Assembly (NCBI RefSeq): GCF_041154675.1
Contig: NZ_AP031322.1
Location: forward strand, 2,169,812 to 2,233,811
From: Sulfurisphaera javensis
GTDB lineage: Archaea; Thermoproteota; Thermoprotei_A; Sulfolobales; Sulfolobaceae
Direction: 5' to 3'
DNA: 64,000 nt
How positions within the stretch are numbered: position 1 is the first letter of the stretch; the number at the start of each line of letters is the position of its first letter. Positions 32,249 to 40,600 of this stretch are shown here, piece by piece. The translations under genes and the position numbers were made by a program. The notes below the pieces were generated by a model, which was not told where the DNA came from, searched no databases, and was given only the letters and a program-made list of their open reading frames with translations.

Positions 32249-33944
32249 GTACAATCACCTGTTTTAATCTTCCTCCTGGTGGTAAAGTTGGTAAAGCTAA
32301 TTCTTCCTTGTCTACTGGTATTCTTATAACAGCTGGAATATTTTCCTTCATTGCAGTTTTTAGAGATTTTTCGATTTCTTCATAGGAAGTTGCATTAAAG
32401 CCTAATGCACCAAACGCTTCAGCTAGTTTAACGAAGTCTGGTGAAGGTCCGTAATCTACTCCAACTATTCTATTCCCGAAGAATAGGTCTTGTACTTGTC
32501 TAACTAGTCCTAACGTTCTATTATCAAATACTACTGAAATTATTGGGATATGTTCATCAACAGCTGTTGCCAGATTATTACCAGTCATAAGGAACGAACC
32601 ATCACCATCTAAATCTACTACAACTTTATCTGGCTTAGCAAGTTTAGCTCCCATAGCAGCTGGCAAACCAAATCCCATAGTTCCCATTCCGGTTGAGGAT
32701 AGGAATGTTCTAGGTTCTAATACTTCCCAGAAAACTTCAGCCCACATTTGATGTTGTCCTACACCAGTTGTTACAATAGCGTCTCTAGGAATAGTATTTC
32801 TTATAGTCTTTAATATCTTCCATGGCTTTAATTTATTTGGTTCATCATAGTAATAGAACTGAGAATAATATTCTTTATATTCTTTTACTCTCTTTATCCA
32901 AGCACTATGATCATTCTTTTTACCAACTTCGTATATTGCTTTCATTAATTCTCTTAATAGTATTTTAGCGTTACCAATTAGGTTAACATCAACTTTAATT
33001 GCTCTTTCTCCATCTGAGGGGTCTATATTAATCATTATGAATTTCTTTCTTGTTTCAATCATTTCATCATATGATGTAAATGTTCTGTCACTAAATCTTG
33101 CTCCTATTACTAACATCGCATCGGATTCTAAAGCTGCCATGGAGGCTTCTGCTCTACCATAGTATCCCATAGGTCCGAAATATAGTGGATGATCATGTGG
33201 TATTGCTGACTTACCTGGGAATGTTGATATAATTGGGACGTGTAGATATTCAGCTAATTCTAATACTTCTTGGGTTGCATTTGACCATACTACTCCTGTA
33301 CCTACTAAAATTATTGGTCTTTCAGCGTTTACTAATATTTCAGCCGCTTTCTTTAGCTTTTGTCTATCAATTATTGTGGGAAGTTCTTTATAGCCTTTGA
33401 CCATTGGTTTCTCGGGCCATTTAACTTCTTCTACTTTTTCATAGAATATATCTCTAGGAATATCAACTACTACTGGCCCAGGTCTTCCAGTTGTCGCTAT
33501 ATAGAACGCATTTTTTATCCATATAGGTATTTCTTCTAGTTTCTTTATCTCTACAACATATTTAGTTATATGTTCAAACACTCCCATTGCATCTGCTTCT
33601 TGGAATGCCATTTTTCCTATAGATCCTCTAGGCACTTGTCCAGTGATTGCAATAACTGGTGAGGAGTCCCAATATGCCGTAATTAATCCGGTTACTAAGT
33701 TAGTTGCTCCAGGCCCAGAGGTGGCTGTACATACTCCAGGCACACCAGATGCTCTAGCATAACCATCAGCTGCATGAGCTGCAGCTTGTTCATGTCTCAT
33801 TAGTACATGTCTTAATTCTCCGTTTTGCAAATCTTCAAGGAACGCATCGTATAATTGCATATTCGATAATCTTGGTATACCAAAGATAACTTTTACTCCT
33901 TCTCTTTTTAGAGCATCAATAGTTATTCTAGCCCCAGTCGGCAT
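32226..33944 (-). CDS. ilvB: Acetolactate synthase large subunit
   Basis: A 572-residue thiamine diphosphate enzyme. The N-terminal domain has the catalytic glutamate in MRHEQAAAHAADGYARASG, the FAD-like middle domain follows, and the ThDP/magnesium motif is DLDGDGSFLMTGNNLATAV. It condenses pyruvate to acetolactate, or pyruvate with 2-oxobutyrate. The ATG at 33944 has GAGGTG 8 nt upstream. It is the first structural gene of ilvB-ilvN-ilvC and has an unusually long upstream region with small reading frames. Confidence 0.96.
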
Positions 33945-34096
33945 TACGGCACCACCTCTTTAGAAGTAGTATTTGAATTTGTATTACCTTTTTCTTCAAA
34001 GTTATACTTATTTTTGGGAAAAGAATTAGACTTGGAGGGTACAGTCACCTATCATCTTTTTCACAGACTCTACATAAGAAGTTAAACTTTTTAAAC
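33945..34096 (-). promoter_or_regulatory. ilvB promoter and long leader with short reading frames
   Basis: A TATA-like CTTTTTAAAC (34087-34096) predicts a start near 34065, leaving a leader of about 120 nt. Within it are a 12-codon frame (GTG 34064 to TAA 34026) and a 34-codon frame (GTG 34048 to TAA 33944, ending TAATG over the ilvB start). Whether either is translated is unknown. Confidence 0.4.
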
Positions 34097-34133
34097 ATTA
34101 CTATTTTTCTTTTCACAAAGTTAATTGAGGAAT

Positions 34134-34625
34134 TTAAAAACTTTTTATTTTTTCAAGTATCTGTTTATGATGAAATATATCTGACCAGATCTCTACGCAT
34201 TTCACGTTTCCTAAGTATAACCAAGTATTTCCAAAATGCACTCTTCTATCATCTATAAACATTATTTCATCTGGTTTTATTGATATTCCTTTTTCTCTTA
34301 TTTTATTTATAATTTCTATTAGAAAAATAAACTTGAAAGGAAAATCTTTTGAAACGATTATATCAAAATACTCCTTTAATCCAAGTAACGAAAGGATCTC
34401 ATCAGTTTTCTCTGGCAAATTCCATGTGGCTAAACCTAAGAGTAATCCCATGTCCTTAATGTTTTTTAATGTTTCTCTAACTTCCGGAAATAGAGTTAGT
34501 TTATTTCCTTCTGAATCTTCAATTGAATTTTCATTTATTAATTTATATGGTTTTTTAAAGATAGAAATATTATAGTGATCCCATAGAGTTTTATCAGCAT
34601 CAAAGACTACTATTTTTATCATCAA
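34134..34625 (-). CDS. HAD phosphatase, MDP-1-like
   Basis: A 163-residue small HAD protein without a cap domain. Motif I is [12 protein letters not shown] (Asp-Ala-Asp), motif II is a Thr in [11 protein letters not shown], and motif III is [11 protein letters not shown]. The pattern DxDxTLW with no cap matches magnesium-dependent phosphatase-1-like proteins, which act on proteins or glycated/small phosphates. Start is ATG 34625 or 34622. It overlaps the upstream GTPase gene by 26 nt and is the second gene of that pair. Substrate unknown. Confidence 0.78.
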   Translation of the reverse strand: MMIKIVVFDADKTLWDHYNISIFKKPYKLINENSIEDSEGNKLTLFPEVRETLKNIKDMGLLLGLATWNLPEKTDEILSLLGLKEYFDIIVSKDFPFKFIFLIEIINKIREKGISIKPDEIMFIDDRRVHFGNTWLYLGNVKCVEIWSDIFHHKQILEKIKSF

Positions 34626-35397
34626 TCATAGATAAAGGAGGGACATAATAAATAATTTTGCCCTTATGGTAATCTCTTATAAACGCTTTTGCAGCCTCAT
34701 CTATATTAGGCTCTTTAGTAGATTTATAAATCCATCCTCTTCTTAAGGCTAATTTTTCAAAGAACTCATAAGGTGTGTTGAATTCTATACCATATGTCTC
34801 CGAAATAGCATTAGGATTATATTTCCTTATCCTTTCAAAAAGCATTATTGCTGCTTTTACTGAATCTTCTAGTTTATCTACGTTTACTCCTCTAATGACT
34901 TTTTCAAGTTCATTTCCATCTGGTGGTATTATGCCAGGGGAATCCCAAGCATAAATTTTAGAATCAATTTTGAATTTCTGAATAGCTTTTGTATACCCAT
35001 GTGCCATAGGTATTTTAGATGTTGAAGCTGAATGACTTCCTTTTAATGCGTTGATAATTGAAGATTTTCCAGTTTTTGGGTAGCCTACAAAAATTACTGT
35101 TCCTTCATTTCCTCTAAGTACTTCTTTTATCTTATCACGTAATATCTTAGTTCCTAAATGCATAGTTGCTGAAATGTAAACGGTTGGAAATCCTTCTCTT
35201 TCAAATATTTTTTTCCATCCTTCTAATATGTCTCTTGGAACTAAATCGGCTTTATTTAATACAATTAATACCTTTTTATTTCTGTTTAAAGCAAATTTTT
35301 CTATCATTTTTGATCTAGTTAAATCTGGTTCCCTTGCATCAATTACCTCAATTACTAAGTTCGATTTTATGATAAATCTGAGTACTTCCCTAATCAT
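34600..35397 (-). CDS. Circularly permuted GTPase (YlqF/Nog2-like ribosome assembly factor)
   Basis: A 265-residue GTPase with motifs in permuted order: G4 NKADLV (near residue 47) and G5 SAT come first, then G1 [14 protein letters not shown] (near 105), G2-like T, and G3 DSPGI. This order marks the YawG/YlqF family, whose members help assemble the large ribosomal subunit. There is no extra C-terminal RNA-binding domain of note. The ATG at 35397 is 33 bp from the divergent 316-residue gene. It heads a two-gene unit with the HAD phosphatase. Confidence 0.9.
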   Translation of the reverse strand: MIREVLRFIIKSNLVIEVIDAREPDLTRSKMIEKFALNRNKKVLIVLNKADLVPRDILEGWKKIFEREGFPTVYISATMHLGTKILRDKIKEVLRGNEGTVIFVGYPKTGKSSIINALKGSHSASTSKIPMAHGYTKAIQKFKIDSKIYAWDSPGIIPPDGNELEKVIRGVNVDKLEDSVKAAIMLFERIRKYNPNAISETYGIEFNTPYEFFEKLALRRGWIYKSTKEPNIDEAAKAFIRDYHKGKIIYYVPPLSMIDDKNSSL

Positions 35398-35430
35398 TCA
35401 CTTTATTTTTTTAATAGCTGAATTATATAT

Positions 35431-36381
35431 ATGCCAATTGGAAGTATTGCGGTCTTTGACGAGGGTTCTTTCAAGGGTACGATTGAGTATGACACTATGG
35501 CAGAAGGAATAAAATTAACGTCAACAAGCAGAGAAATGGAATACAATTTTAGCATAGAACAACAACCTACAAAAGTATATGTAATTTTAAACATAGAGAG
35601 GAAAAAAGGATTGGAACCTAAATGGAGGTTATGGTTAAATGAATTTTCATTAACAAAAGAATTTAGACCAAATATAGAAGTTGACTCTGGAACGACTATA
35701 ATATCGTCCATTATATATGATATAACCCCAATAGTAAGACAAGGAAAGAATATTTTTTCTATAATATACAAGGGATTAGAAAGTATTACTGTTGATAGTG
35801 TAGGTCACATAATATTTTACCCAGCAGAGGAATTTGAGACAAAATATGAATTATATGCGGGTGCTTTATTATTAAAACCTAAAGAAAAGTACGAATTCAG
35901 TTGTTCTGGCGAGTGTTATATTATAGCAAAAAATCCGAGTAAAGAGACAAAACTAGAAATAGGGAATAATGTAATAAATGGCGATAATGAAATAGTTGAT
36001 TTAAAAATAGAAAAAGAAGGGAAGATTAATGTGTATTTTGATGCTATAGATAATTTTAAGAGTTTCGGTAGAATTTATTCCCTCTATTCTTTTAAGTATA
36101 AAGTTCCTAATATCAACATAGAAGTAGAAGGTTTACAAAGAGATGGTTACGTAGAGATAAAGTTAATTAACAAAAGTGAAGTTGGCCTTGATAAGATTTT
36201 AGCTAATTTGTTTCTTAACAGTTTATCTATTAATTTTAAGGTTTTTAATGATGTAAAAGTAGGACAAGTTATCGAGTATAAAGTACCAATCAGCAATCAA
36301 AAGGGGAACGTTTCGTTGAGAGTAGTAGGAGTAAAAGCCGGTTATAGGAAAATTTTCGATAAATCTTTTTCAAATGTGTAG
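35431..36381 (+). CDS. Unrecognised beta-rich protein
   Basis: A 316-residue protein I do not recognise. The composition and alternating hydrophobic pattern predict mostly beta strands, perhaps two or three beta-sandwich domains (for example the last third, NINIEVEGLQRDGYVEIKL). No signal peptide, membrane segment or enzymatic motif is seen. Two cysteines four residues apart (SCSGECY, near 152-156) could form a disulfide, which Sulfolobales proteins often have. It is divergent from the GTPase gene and its tail overlaps the prenyltransferase gene by 12 nt. Confidence 0.7.
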   Translation: MPIGSIAVFDEGSFKGTIEYDTMAEGIKLTSTSREMEYNFSIEQQPTKVYVILNIERKKGLEPKWRLWLNEFSLTKEFRPNIEVDSGTTIISSIIYDITPIVRQGKNIFSIIYKGLESITVDSVGHIIFYPAEEFETKYELYAGALLLKPKEKYEFSCSGECYIIAKNPSKETKLEIGNNVINGDNEIVDLKIEKEGKINVYFDAIDNFKSFGRIYSLYSFKYKVPNINIEVEGLQRDGYVEIKLINKSEVGLDKILANLFLNSLSINFKVFNDVKVGQVIEYKVPISNQKGNVSLRVVGVKAGYRKIFDKSFSNV

Positions 36382-37206
36382 AGAGCCAATTGCAAACAGT
36401 ATTAGTGTGCCTAGAGCATATACCTTCATGTAAGCTCTAGCTTTTGATGCACTCTCTATTGTATGTTTTTGCAACAGAACTAAAATTATTATAATATCTA
36501 ATATAAGAATTCCAATCAGATAAATTAAATTAAATCCAAAGAAATAAGGCAAAGGAGAGGTTATAAATAACGCTAATAAAATGGCCTTAGAAATATTCCA
36601 GGTTTTATCCACACCTATTCTTACAGCAAGAGTCTTTACACCATTAGCCATATCACCCTTCACATCTTCTATTCCTTTAATAAACTCTCTAGAAAGAGTA
36701 AAAAACAAAATATACAAAGTAGGAATTAAAGTTCTAACGAGCCAATTTCCTTCAAAATAAGCTAAACCTCCATAAAAAGCTGACAAAGCTGACGTTATTG
36801 CTACGATAAAGTTACCCAACAAGCCTTCCTTCTTTAAGTTTTTAGCATAATAGTAAAGAGCCATAATAGTTAGAAAAGCTACGATAACTGCATATATGTT
36901 AAGTAGGAGAGATAAGATTACGCCTAAAGCGAAAAACACGATAGTTAAACTCTTTGCTGTTGAAATTTTTACTCTTCCAGAAGGCAAGGGTCTATAAGGT
37001 TTATTTATTTTGTCAATGTTAACATCATAAACATCATTTATTACGTACCCGCCAGCTGCTATTATTGCAACAACTATCATTGCTATAAACATTTTTAATG
37101 GTAAAATTTTCCATTCAGATGCTACTACAAATCCCATAAATGCTGATATAGCAGAGCCTATAACGTTATGTATCCTAACAAGTTCAAAATAAGCTTTTAC
37201 TGACAT
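36370..37206 (-). CDS. UbiA prenyltransferase, digeranylgeranylglyceryl phosphate synthase
   Basis: A 278-residue integral membrane prenyltransferase with eight or nine helices. The first Asp-rich motif is NDVYDVNIDKINKPYRPLP and the second is DVKGD in KGIEDVKGDMANGVKT. In archaea this member adds the second geranylgeranyl chain to make the ether-lipid core. ATG 37206 has a TATA-like tract about 27 bp upstream; GTG 37212 would add two residues. It is divergent from the small 65-residue gene. Confidence 0.88.
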   Translation of the reverse strand: MSVKAYFELVRIHNVIGSAISAFMGFVVASEWKILPLKMFIAMIVVAIIAAGGYVINDVYDVNIDKINKPYRPLPSGRVKISTAKSLTIVFFALGVILSLLLNIYAVIVAFLTIMALYYYAKNLKKEGLLGNFIVAITSALSAFYGGLAYFEGNWLVRTLIPTLYILFFTLSREFIKGIEDVKGDMANGVKTLAVRIGVDKTWNISKAILLALFITSPLPYFFGFNLIYLIGILILDIIIILVLLQKHTIESASKARAYMKVYALGTLILFAIGSLHI

Positions 37207-37247
37207 TCTCACATAATAATTTAAAAAGAAATTAAAAAGGTGATTTT

Positions 37248-37445
37248 ATGGCATCACAAGAAGAGCTTGAAAAAGCAGAAAAGTACTTTAAGAATGTAAT
37301 ATCAGTAGGAGAGATTATAGCACTGAGAGAATTAAAGGCTTTAGGTATTAAAGATCCGGAAGAAGTTATAAGCAAGTTAATCGAGATGGGAATAATAGAG
37401 AAGGGAGAGGGATGTTATAACCTAGTACGAAAAAGAAGTGAATGA
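37248..37445 (+). CDS. Small winged-helix-like protein
   Basis: A 65-residue, highly charged helical protein. The pattern [41 protein letters not shown] resembles a compact winged helix in which the last strand pair is short. A DNA- or protein-binding role is possible. Start ATG 37248 has GGTGAT 6 nt upstream. The tail overlaps the convergent reductase by 31 nt. No named family is recognised. Confidence 0.65.
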   Translation: MASQEELEKAEKYFKNVISVGEIIALRELKALGIKDPEEVISKLIEMGIIEKGEGCYNLVRKRSE

Positions 37446-38335
37446 AAATCAAACTCTTCATTAATATTTATAGTTTTATCCTTTAATATTCTGAAAGCAA
37501 TAGGTAAAATTATTCCCCACGATTTCTCTAATACAGTAGTTATAATATTTTGCTTATTAATTTCTCTTTTAAGTTTTTCAAATTTGATTTTATGTAAAGT
37601 TAAATCATTCTCATAAATTACTTTAGGTATCGTATCCAGCATTTCACCTATTGAAAATATTCCTCCTCCGGTAAACGTTTTAATTAACCCGAGAGAATCT
37701 CCAATACCAATTTTATAAACTGGTTTAGTTCTTGGTATAGCTCCACCATGAATCTCTAAAATTTTCTTGTCAATTTTAGGAATAAATGGCTTAGGATCAG
37801 TATAAGATAAAGCTCCTACTAGAGTTCCATAATCTAGTGGAACTATCCAACTAAATCCTGCTGGGTTTTTGATATCAAAAAATACATGAATTTTATCACA
37901 ATTTATAGGTTCGGTTAAATACTCAATAGCCTTAACCCATTTAGCTTTTCCTTTCCATCCGGAAGCGTCTATCACTCTCCCTTCGTATTTTTCTACTCCT
38001 ACTACCACTTTATTTTCTATAGCTTTTACATTAACACTCTTTTTTACATTAAGGTTTTCTCCAAGGTATTTTTCCAATTTAACTCTATTTAATCGTAATA
38101 CATTAGTTTTAACTTCGAAAGAGAACTTAGAAAAATGAAAAACAATATACTTGAATTCGGAATCTACAAACTCCTTTGAAATTCCCAACTTTGAAAAAGT
38201 ATTATGGCTTATTATGCCAGTGCATCTTTTCCCTAGTTCTCTTTTTCTATCAAAAACTAAAACACTCTCGTTTTTTAATTTCCATGCTGTTAATAATCCA
38301 GCTATTCCTCCTCCTATAATTAAAATTCTGATGAT
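37415..38335 (-). CDS. FAD-dependent geranylgeranyl-reductase-like oxidoreductase, non-canonical start
   Basis: About 306 residues if translation begins at ATC 38335. The dinucleotide-binding start [18 protein letters not shown], the [12 protein letters not shown] block, [13 protein letters not shown] and the [17 protein letters not shown] site place it with FAD-dependent geranylgeranyl reductases, which saturate isoprenoid lipid chains. There is an in-frame TAG at 38338-38336, and the first ATG/GTG/TTG afterwards is TTG 38188, past the whole FAD motif. GAGG sits 7 nt before ATC 38335. It is shorter than well-known archaeal reductases (about 400-450), so another substrate is possible. It overlaps the speH end. 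Confidence 0.7.
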   Translation of the reverse strand: MIRILIIGGGIAGLLTAWKLKNESVLVFDRKRELGKRCTGIISHNTFSKLGISKEFVDSEFKYIVFHFSKFSFEVKTNVLRLNRVKLEKYLGENLNVKKSVNVKAIENKVVVGVEKYEGRVIDASGWKGKAKWVKAIEYLTEPINCDKIHVFFDIKNPAGFSWIVPLDYGTLVGALSYTDPKPFIPKIDKKILEIHGGAIPRTKPVYKIGIGDSLGLIKTFTGGGIFSIGEMLDTIPKVIYENDLTLHKIKFEKLKREINKQNIITTVLEKSWGIILPIAFRILKDKTININEEFDFHSLLFRTRL

Positions 38336-38703
38336 CTATCAGCCTCGTTTATAGTATACCTTTTAGCTTTTAATTCATTAACTATGTACATGAAGGCTTT
38401 ATAAGGATCAGTATGAGCGCCACAAGAGTAAACATCAACAGTTGCAAAACTGTACTCTGGCCAAGTGTGAATCGTAATGTGGCTCTCTAACACTATAGCT
38501 ACTACGCTGACTCCTTCTCCTATTTTCCATGATTTAATATCAAGCAAAGTCATATTGCCTATTTTTGCTGCCTCTCTTGCAATTTCTTCTAATTTTTCTC
38601 TGTCCTTTAAAATTTCGTTGTCGCATTCGTATAAGCTACCGTATACTTGCCTTCCGACAACCTTTGGTGTGCTCATAACCCCCATCATACCCCAACCCCC
38701 CAC
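38320..38703 (-). CDS. speH: S-adenosylmethionine decarboxylase proenzyme
   Basis: A 127-residue proenzyme of the bacterial/archaeal short type. The self-cleavage site is [12 protein letters not shown]; Ser74 would become the pyruvoyl group, and His79 and Cys94 (VYSCG) are the usual processing and catalytic residues. In Sulfolobales this family supplies aminopropyl groups for polyamines, and some paralogues act on arginine; I call it SAM-specific from general similarity only. GTG 38703 fits a leaderless promoter. The first codons are extremely G-rich. Its 3' end overlaps the reductase gene. Confidence 0.88.
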   Translation of the reverse strand: MGGWGMMGVMSTPKVVGRQVYGSLYECDNEILKDREKLEEIAREAAKIGNMTLLDIKSWKIGEGVSVVAIVLESHITIHTWPEYSFATVDVYSCGAHTDPYKAFMYIVNELKAKRYTINEADRSSEF

Positions 38704-38724
38704 TCTATATGCGTGATATCTTCA

Positions 38725-38736
38725 TTTTTAAATTTT
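38725..38736 (-). promoter_or_regulatory. TATA box of speH
   Basis: AAAATTTAAAAA on the minus strand is centred about 28 bp before GTG 38703, so the mRNA probably starts at or near that codon. A run of five G (38739-38743, minus strand) lies just upstream. Confidence 0.5.
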
Positions 38737-38814
38737 AACCCCCTGTTTTCCCTTTCTATCTCAAGTAATTTTTTATTGATGTTTTGAAAATAGTATTGTA
38801 AACAGTGAGTTGCT

Positions 38815-39096
38815 TTGCCTATTAGAAGGCTTGTCTTAGATGTTTTAAAACCTATAAGAGGTACTTCAATAGTAGACTTAGCTGAGAAAATCTCAGCTCT
38901 AGAAGGGGTTGACGGAGTTAATATAAGTGTGACTGATATGGATGTAGAAACAATGGGGTTAATGATAGTTATTGAAGGAAGTAATTTAAACTTCGAGGAA
39001 ATTAAGAAACTATTGGAAGAAGAGGGATGTGCAATTCACAGTATTGATGAGGTAGCAAGCGGAAACAAAATAGTGGAGGGTAGAAGAGAGTCATGA
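38815..39096 (+). CDS. DUF211 family protein
   Basis: A 93-residue protein matching the archaeal DUF211 family: [20 protein letters not shown], then [15 protein letters not shown] and ITIEG-type strands, and the C-terminal [13 protein letters not shown]. It probably folds like a ferredoxin domain and may be a small regulator; function is unknown. The start is TTG 38815 with GTGAG upstream. It overlaps the PP-loop gene by 4 nt (ATGA), so the two are coupled. Confidence 0.85.
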   Translation: MPIRRLVLDVLKPIRGTSIVDLAEKISALEGVDGVNISVTDMDVETMGLMIVIEGSNLNFEEIKKLLEEEGCAIHSIDEVASGNKIVEGRRES

Positions 39097-40061
39097 TATG
39101 TGATGTTTGTAAAATTAGAGAAGCTGAAATTTATCAACCGCATTCTGGTAGAAAACTTTGCAGGAATTGCTTCATTGAAGATATTAGAAAAAGAGTTGAA
39201 AAAGAAGCAGATAAAATAGGTTTGAAAAATGCTAGCAAAATCCTCTTAGCAGTTTCTGGGGGGAAAGACAGTTTCGTGCTAGCAGATACTTTGGCTTCGT
39301 TTATTGATAGTAAAAGATTAGTAGCATATAACATTACTGAAGGAATTCATGGCTATAACAGAAAGGAACAGGTAGAACAGTTAAGGAAATTTTTAACAGA
39401 ATTGGGAATTGATTTAATAGAAGATAGTTTCAAGGAAAGTGTAGGCTTTACATTAGATGAAATGGTTAAGTCGTCTAGGGAAAAAGGGCTAAATGTATCA
39501 GCCTGTACTTTTTGTGGTGGGTTTAGGAGAAAACTCATTAACAATGCTGGTAGATTAGTTAATGCAGATTATGTTGCTACTGGGCATAATCTCGACGACG
39601 AGGTACAAGCAATAGTTATAAATTTGATCAGAGGTGATTTACTAAGGCTAATTAGGTTTGGAGATAAACCACTAAAATTAAGCTCAAAATTTGTTCTTAG
39701 AGTAAAGCCATTAAGGAAAATATATGAATGGGAAACTACTATGTATGCTTATTACAAAGGGTATAACTTCCAAGAAGTTGAATGTCCTTACATTATTTCT
39801 AGGCCAACTTTAAGGGCTAAAGTTAGGGAACTACTCTACATACTTGAGGAAAATAAGCCTGGTGCATTGTTAAACATAATTGAGGAATTTGATAGAATTT
39901 CAGAAAATGTTAGAAAAGAATATTCTACTAAAGAGGAGTTGAAAGAACTACCGAGATGTAAAATATGTGGCGAGCCTACTAGTTATGGAAGAGAAATATG
40001 TAAAAATTGTGAACTTTTAATAAAGTCTGGTTTGCTTCACCAGAATTTATCAATATCATAA
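39093..40061 (+). CDS. PP-loop tRNA thiolation enzyme, TtuA/Ncs6 type
   Basis: A 322-residue adenylating enzyme. An N-terminal zinc knuckle (Cys3, Cys6, Cys23, Cys26), the P-loop-like SGGKDS (55-60), the central [13 protein letters not shown] cysteines and a C-terminal zinc knuckle (CKICGE, CKNCE) give the TtuA/TtcA/Ncs6 pattern. These enzymes 2-thiolate tRNA uridines, often with a ubiquitin-like sulphur carrier and an iron-sulphur cluster. The exact position (U34 or U54) cannot be told. It is co-transcribed with DUF211 and overlaps the convergent adenosyltransferase by 25 nt. Confidence 0.88.
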   Translation: MICDVCKIREAEIYQPHSGRKLCRNCFIEDIRKRVEKEADKIGLKNASKILLAVSGGKDSFVLADTLASFIDSKRLVAYNITEGIHGYNRKEQVEQLRKFLTELGIDLIEDSFKESVGFTLDEMVKSSREKGLNVSACTFCGGFRRKLINNAGRLVNADYVATGHNLDDEVQAIVINLIRGDLLRLIRFGDKPLKLSSKFVLRVKPLRKIYEWETTMYAYYKGYNFQEVECPYIISRPTLRAKVRELLYILEENKPGALLNIIEEFDRISENVRKEYSTKEELKELPRCKICGEPTSYGREICKNCELLIKSGLLHQNLSIS

Positions 40062-40570
40062 ATTTTCTCATTAATGTTTTTTCTTTTATTTGCTACTAAA
40101 GCCATTGCAAACAAAAGTGAAGAAAGCCTATTAAGGTATACAATAATCATTCTGTTTATTTCTGGGAGTTCTTTAATGTATTTTACTGCATTTCTTTCAA
40201 CTCTTCTAGCCACTGCTCTTGTTATATGTAATACTGAAGCTTCTTCAGAACCACCTGGTATTACAAAAAGTTTTACTGGCCCACTTTCTTTACGATAGGC
40301 AACAGTCCTTTCTTCTATCCATTTAACATAACTTTCATCAATCTTTCTTTTTGTTCCATTAGTTGAAAGATCTTCTCCTATTTGAAACAGTTCTATCTGA
40401 ACTCTTTCCAAATCTTTTTTCATATCTTCCCACGGAATTTTAGATATAGCATATCCAATGAAAGAGTTTAATTCGTCAAGATCTCCAAGAAAATTAACTA
40501 ATGGTGAATCTTTTCCGACTCTTTTATTTACTACATTAGTATTTCCATCATCTCCAGATTTTGTAAACAC
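40037..40570 (-). CDS. Cob(I)alamin adenosyltransferase, PduO type
   Basis: A 177-residue helical-bundle enzyme. [19 protein letters not shown] is the ATP-binding N-terminus, followed by [10 protein letters not shown] and, later, [12 protein letters not shown]. It transfers the adenosyl group of ATP to cob(I)alamin, making coenzyme B12. It is convergent with the PP-loop gene and divergent from leuS. A B12-type radical SAM gene lies elsewhere in the window, but no B12-dependent mutase is present here. Confidence 0.92.
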   Translation of the reverse strand: MFTKSGDDGNTNVVNKRVGKDSPLVNFLGDLDELNSFIGYAISKIPWEDMKKDLERVQIELFQIGEDLSTNGTKRKIDESYVKWIEERTVAYRKESGPVKLFVIPGGSEEASVLHITRAVARRVERNAVKYIKELPEINRMIIVYLNRLSSLLFAMALVANKRKNINEKIYDIDKFW

Positions 40571-40600
40571 AACATAATTTAAATATTCGAGGATATAAAG

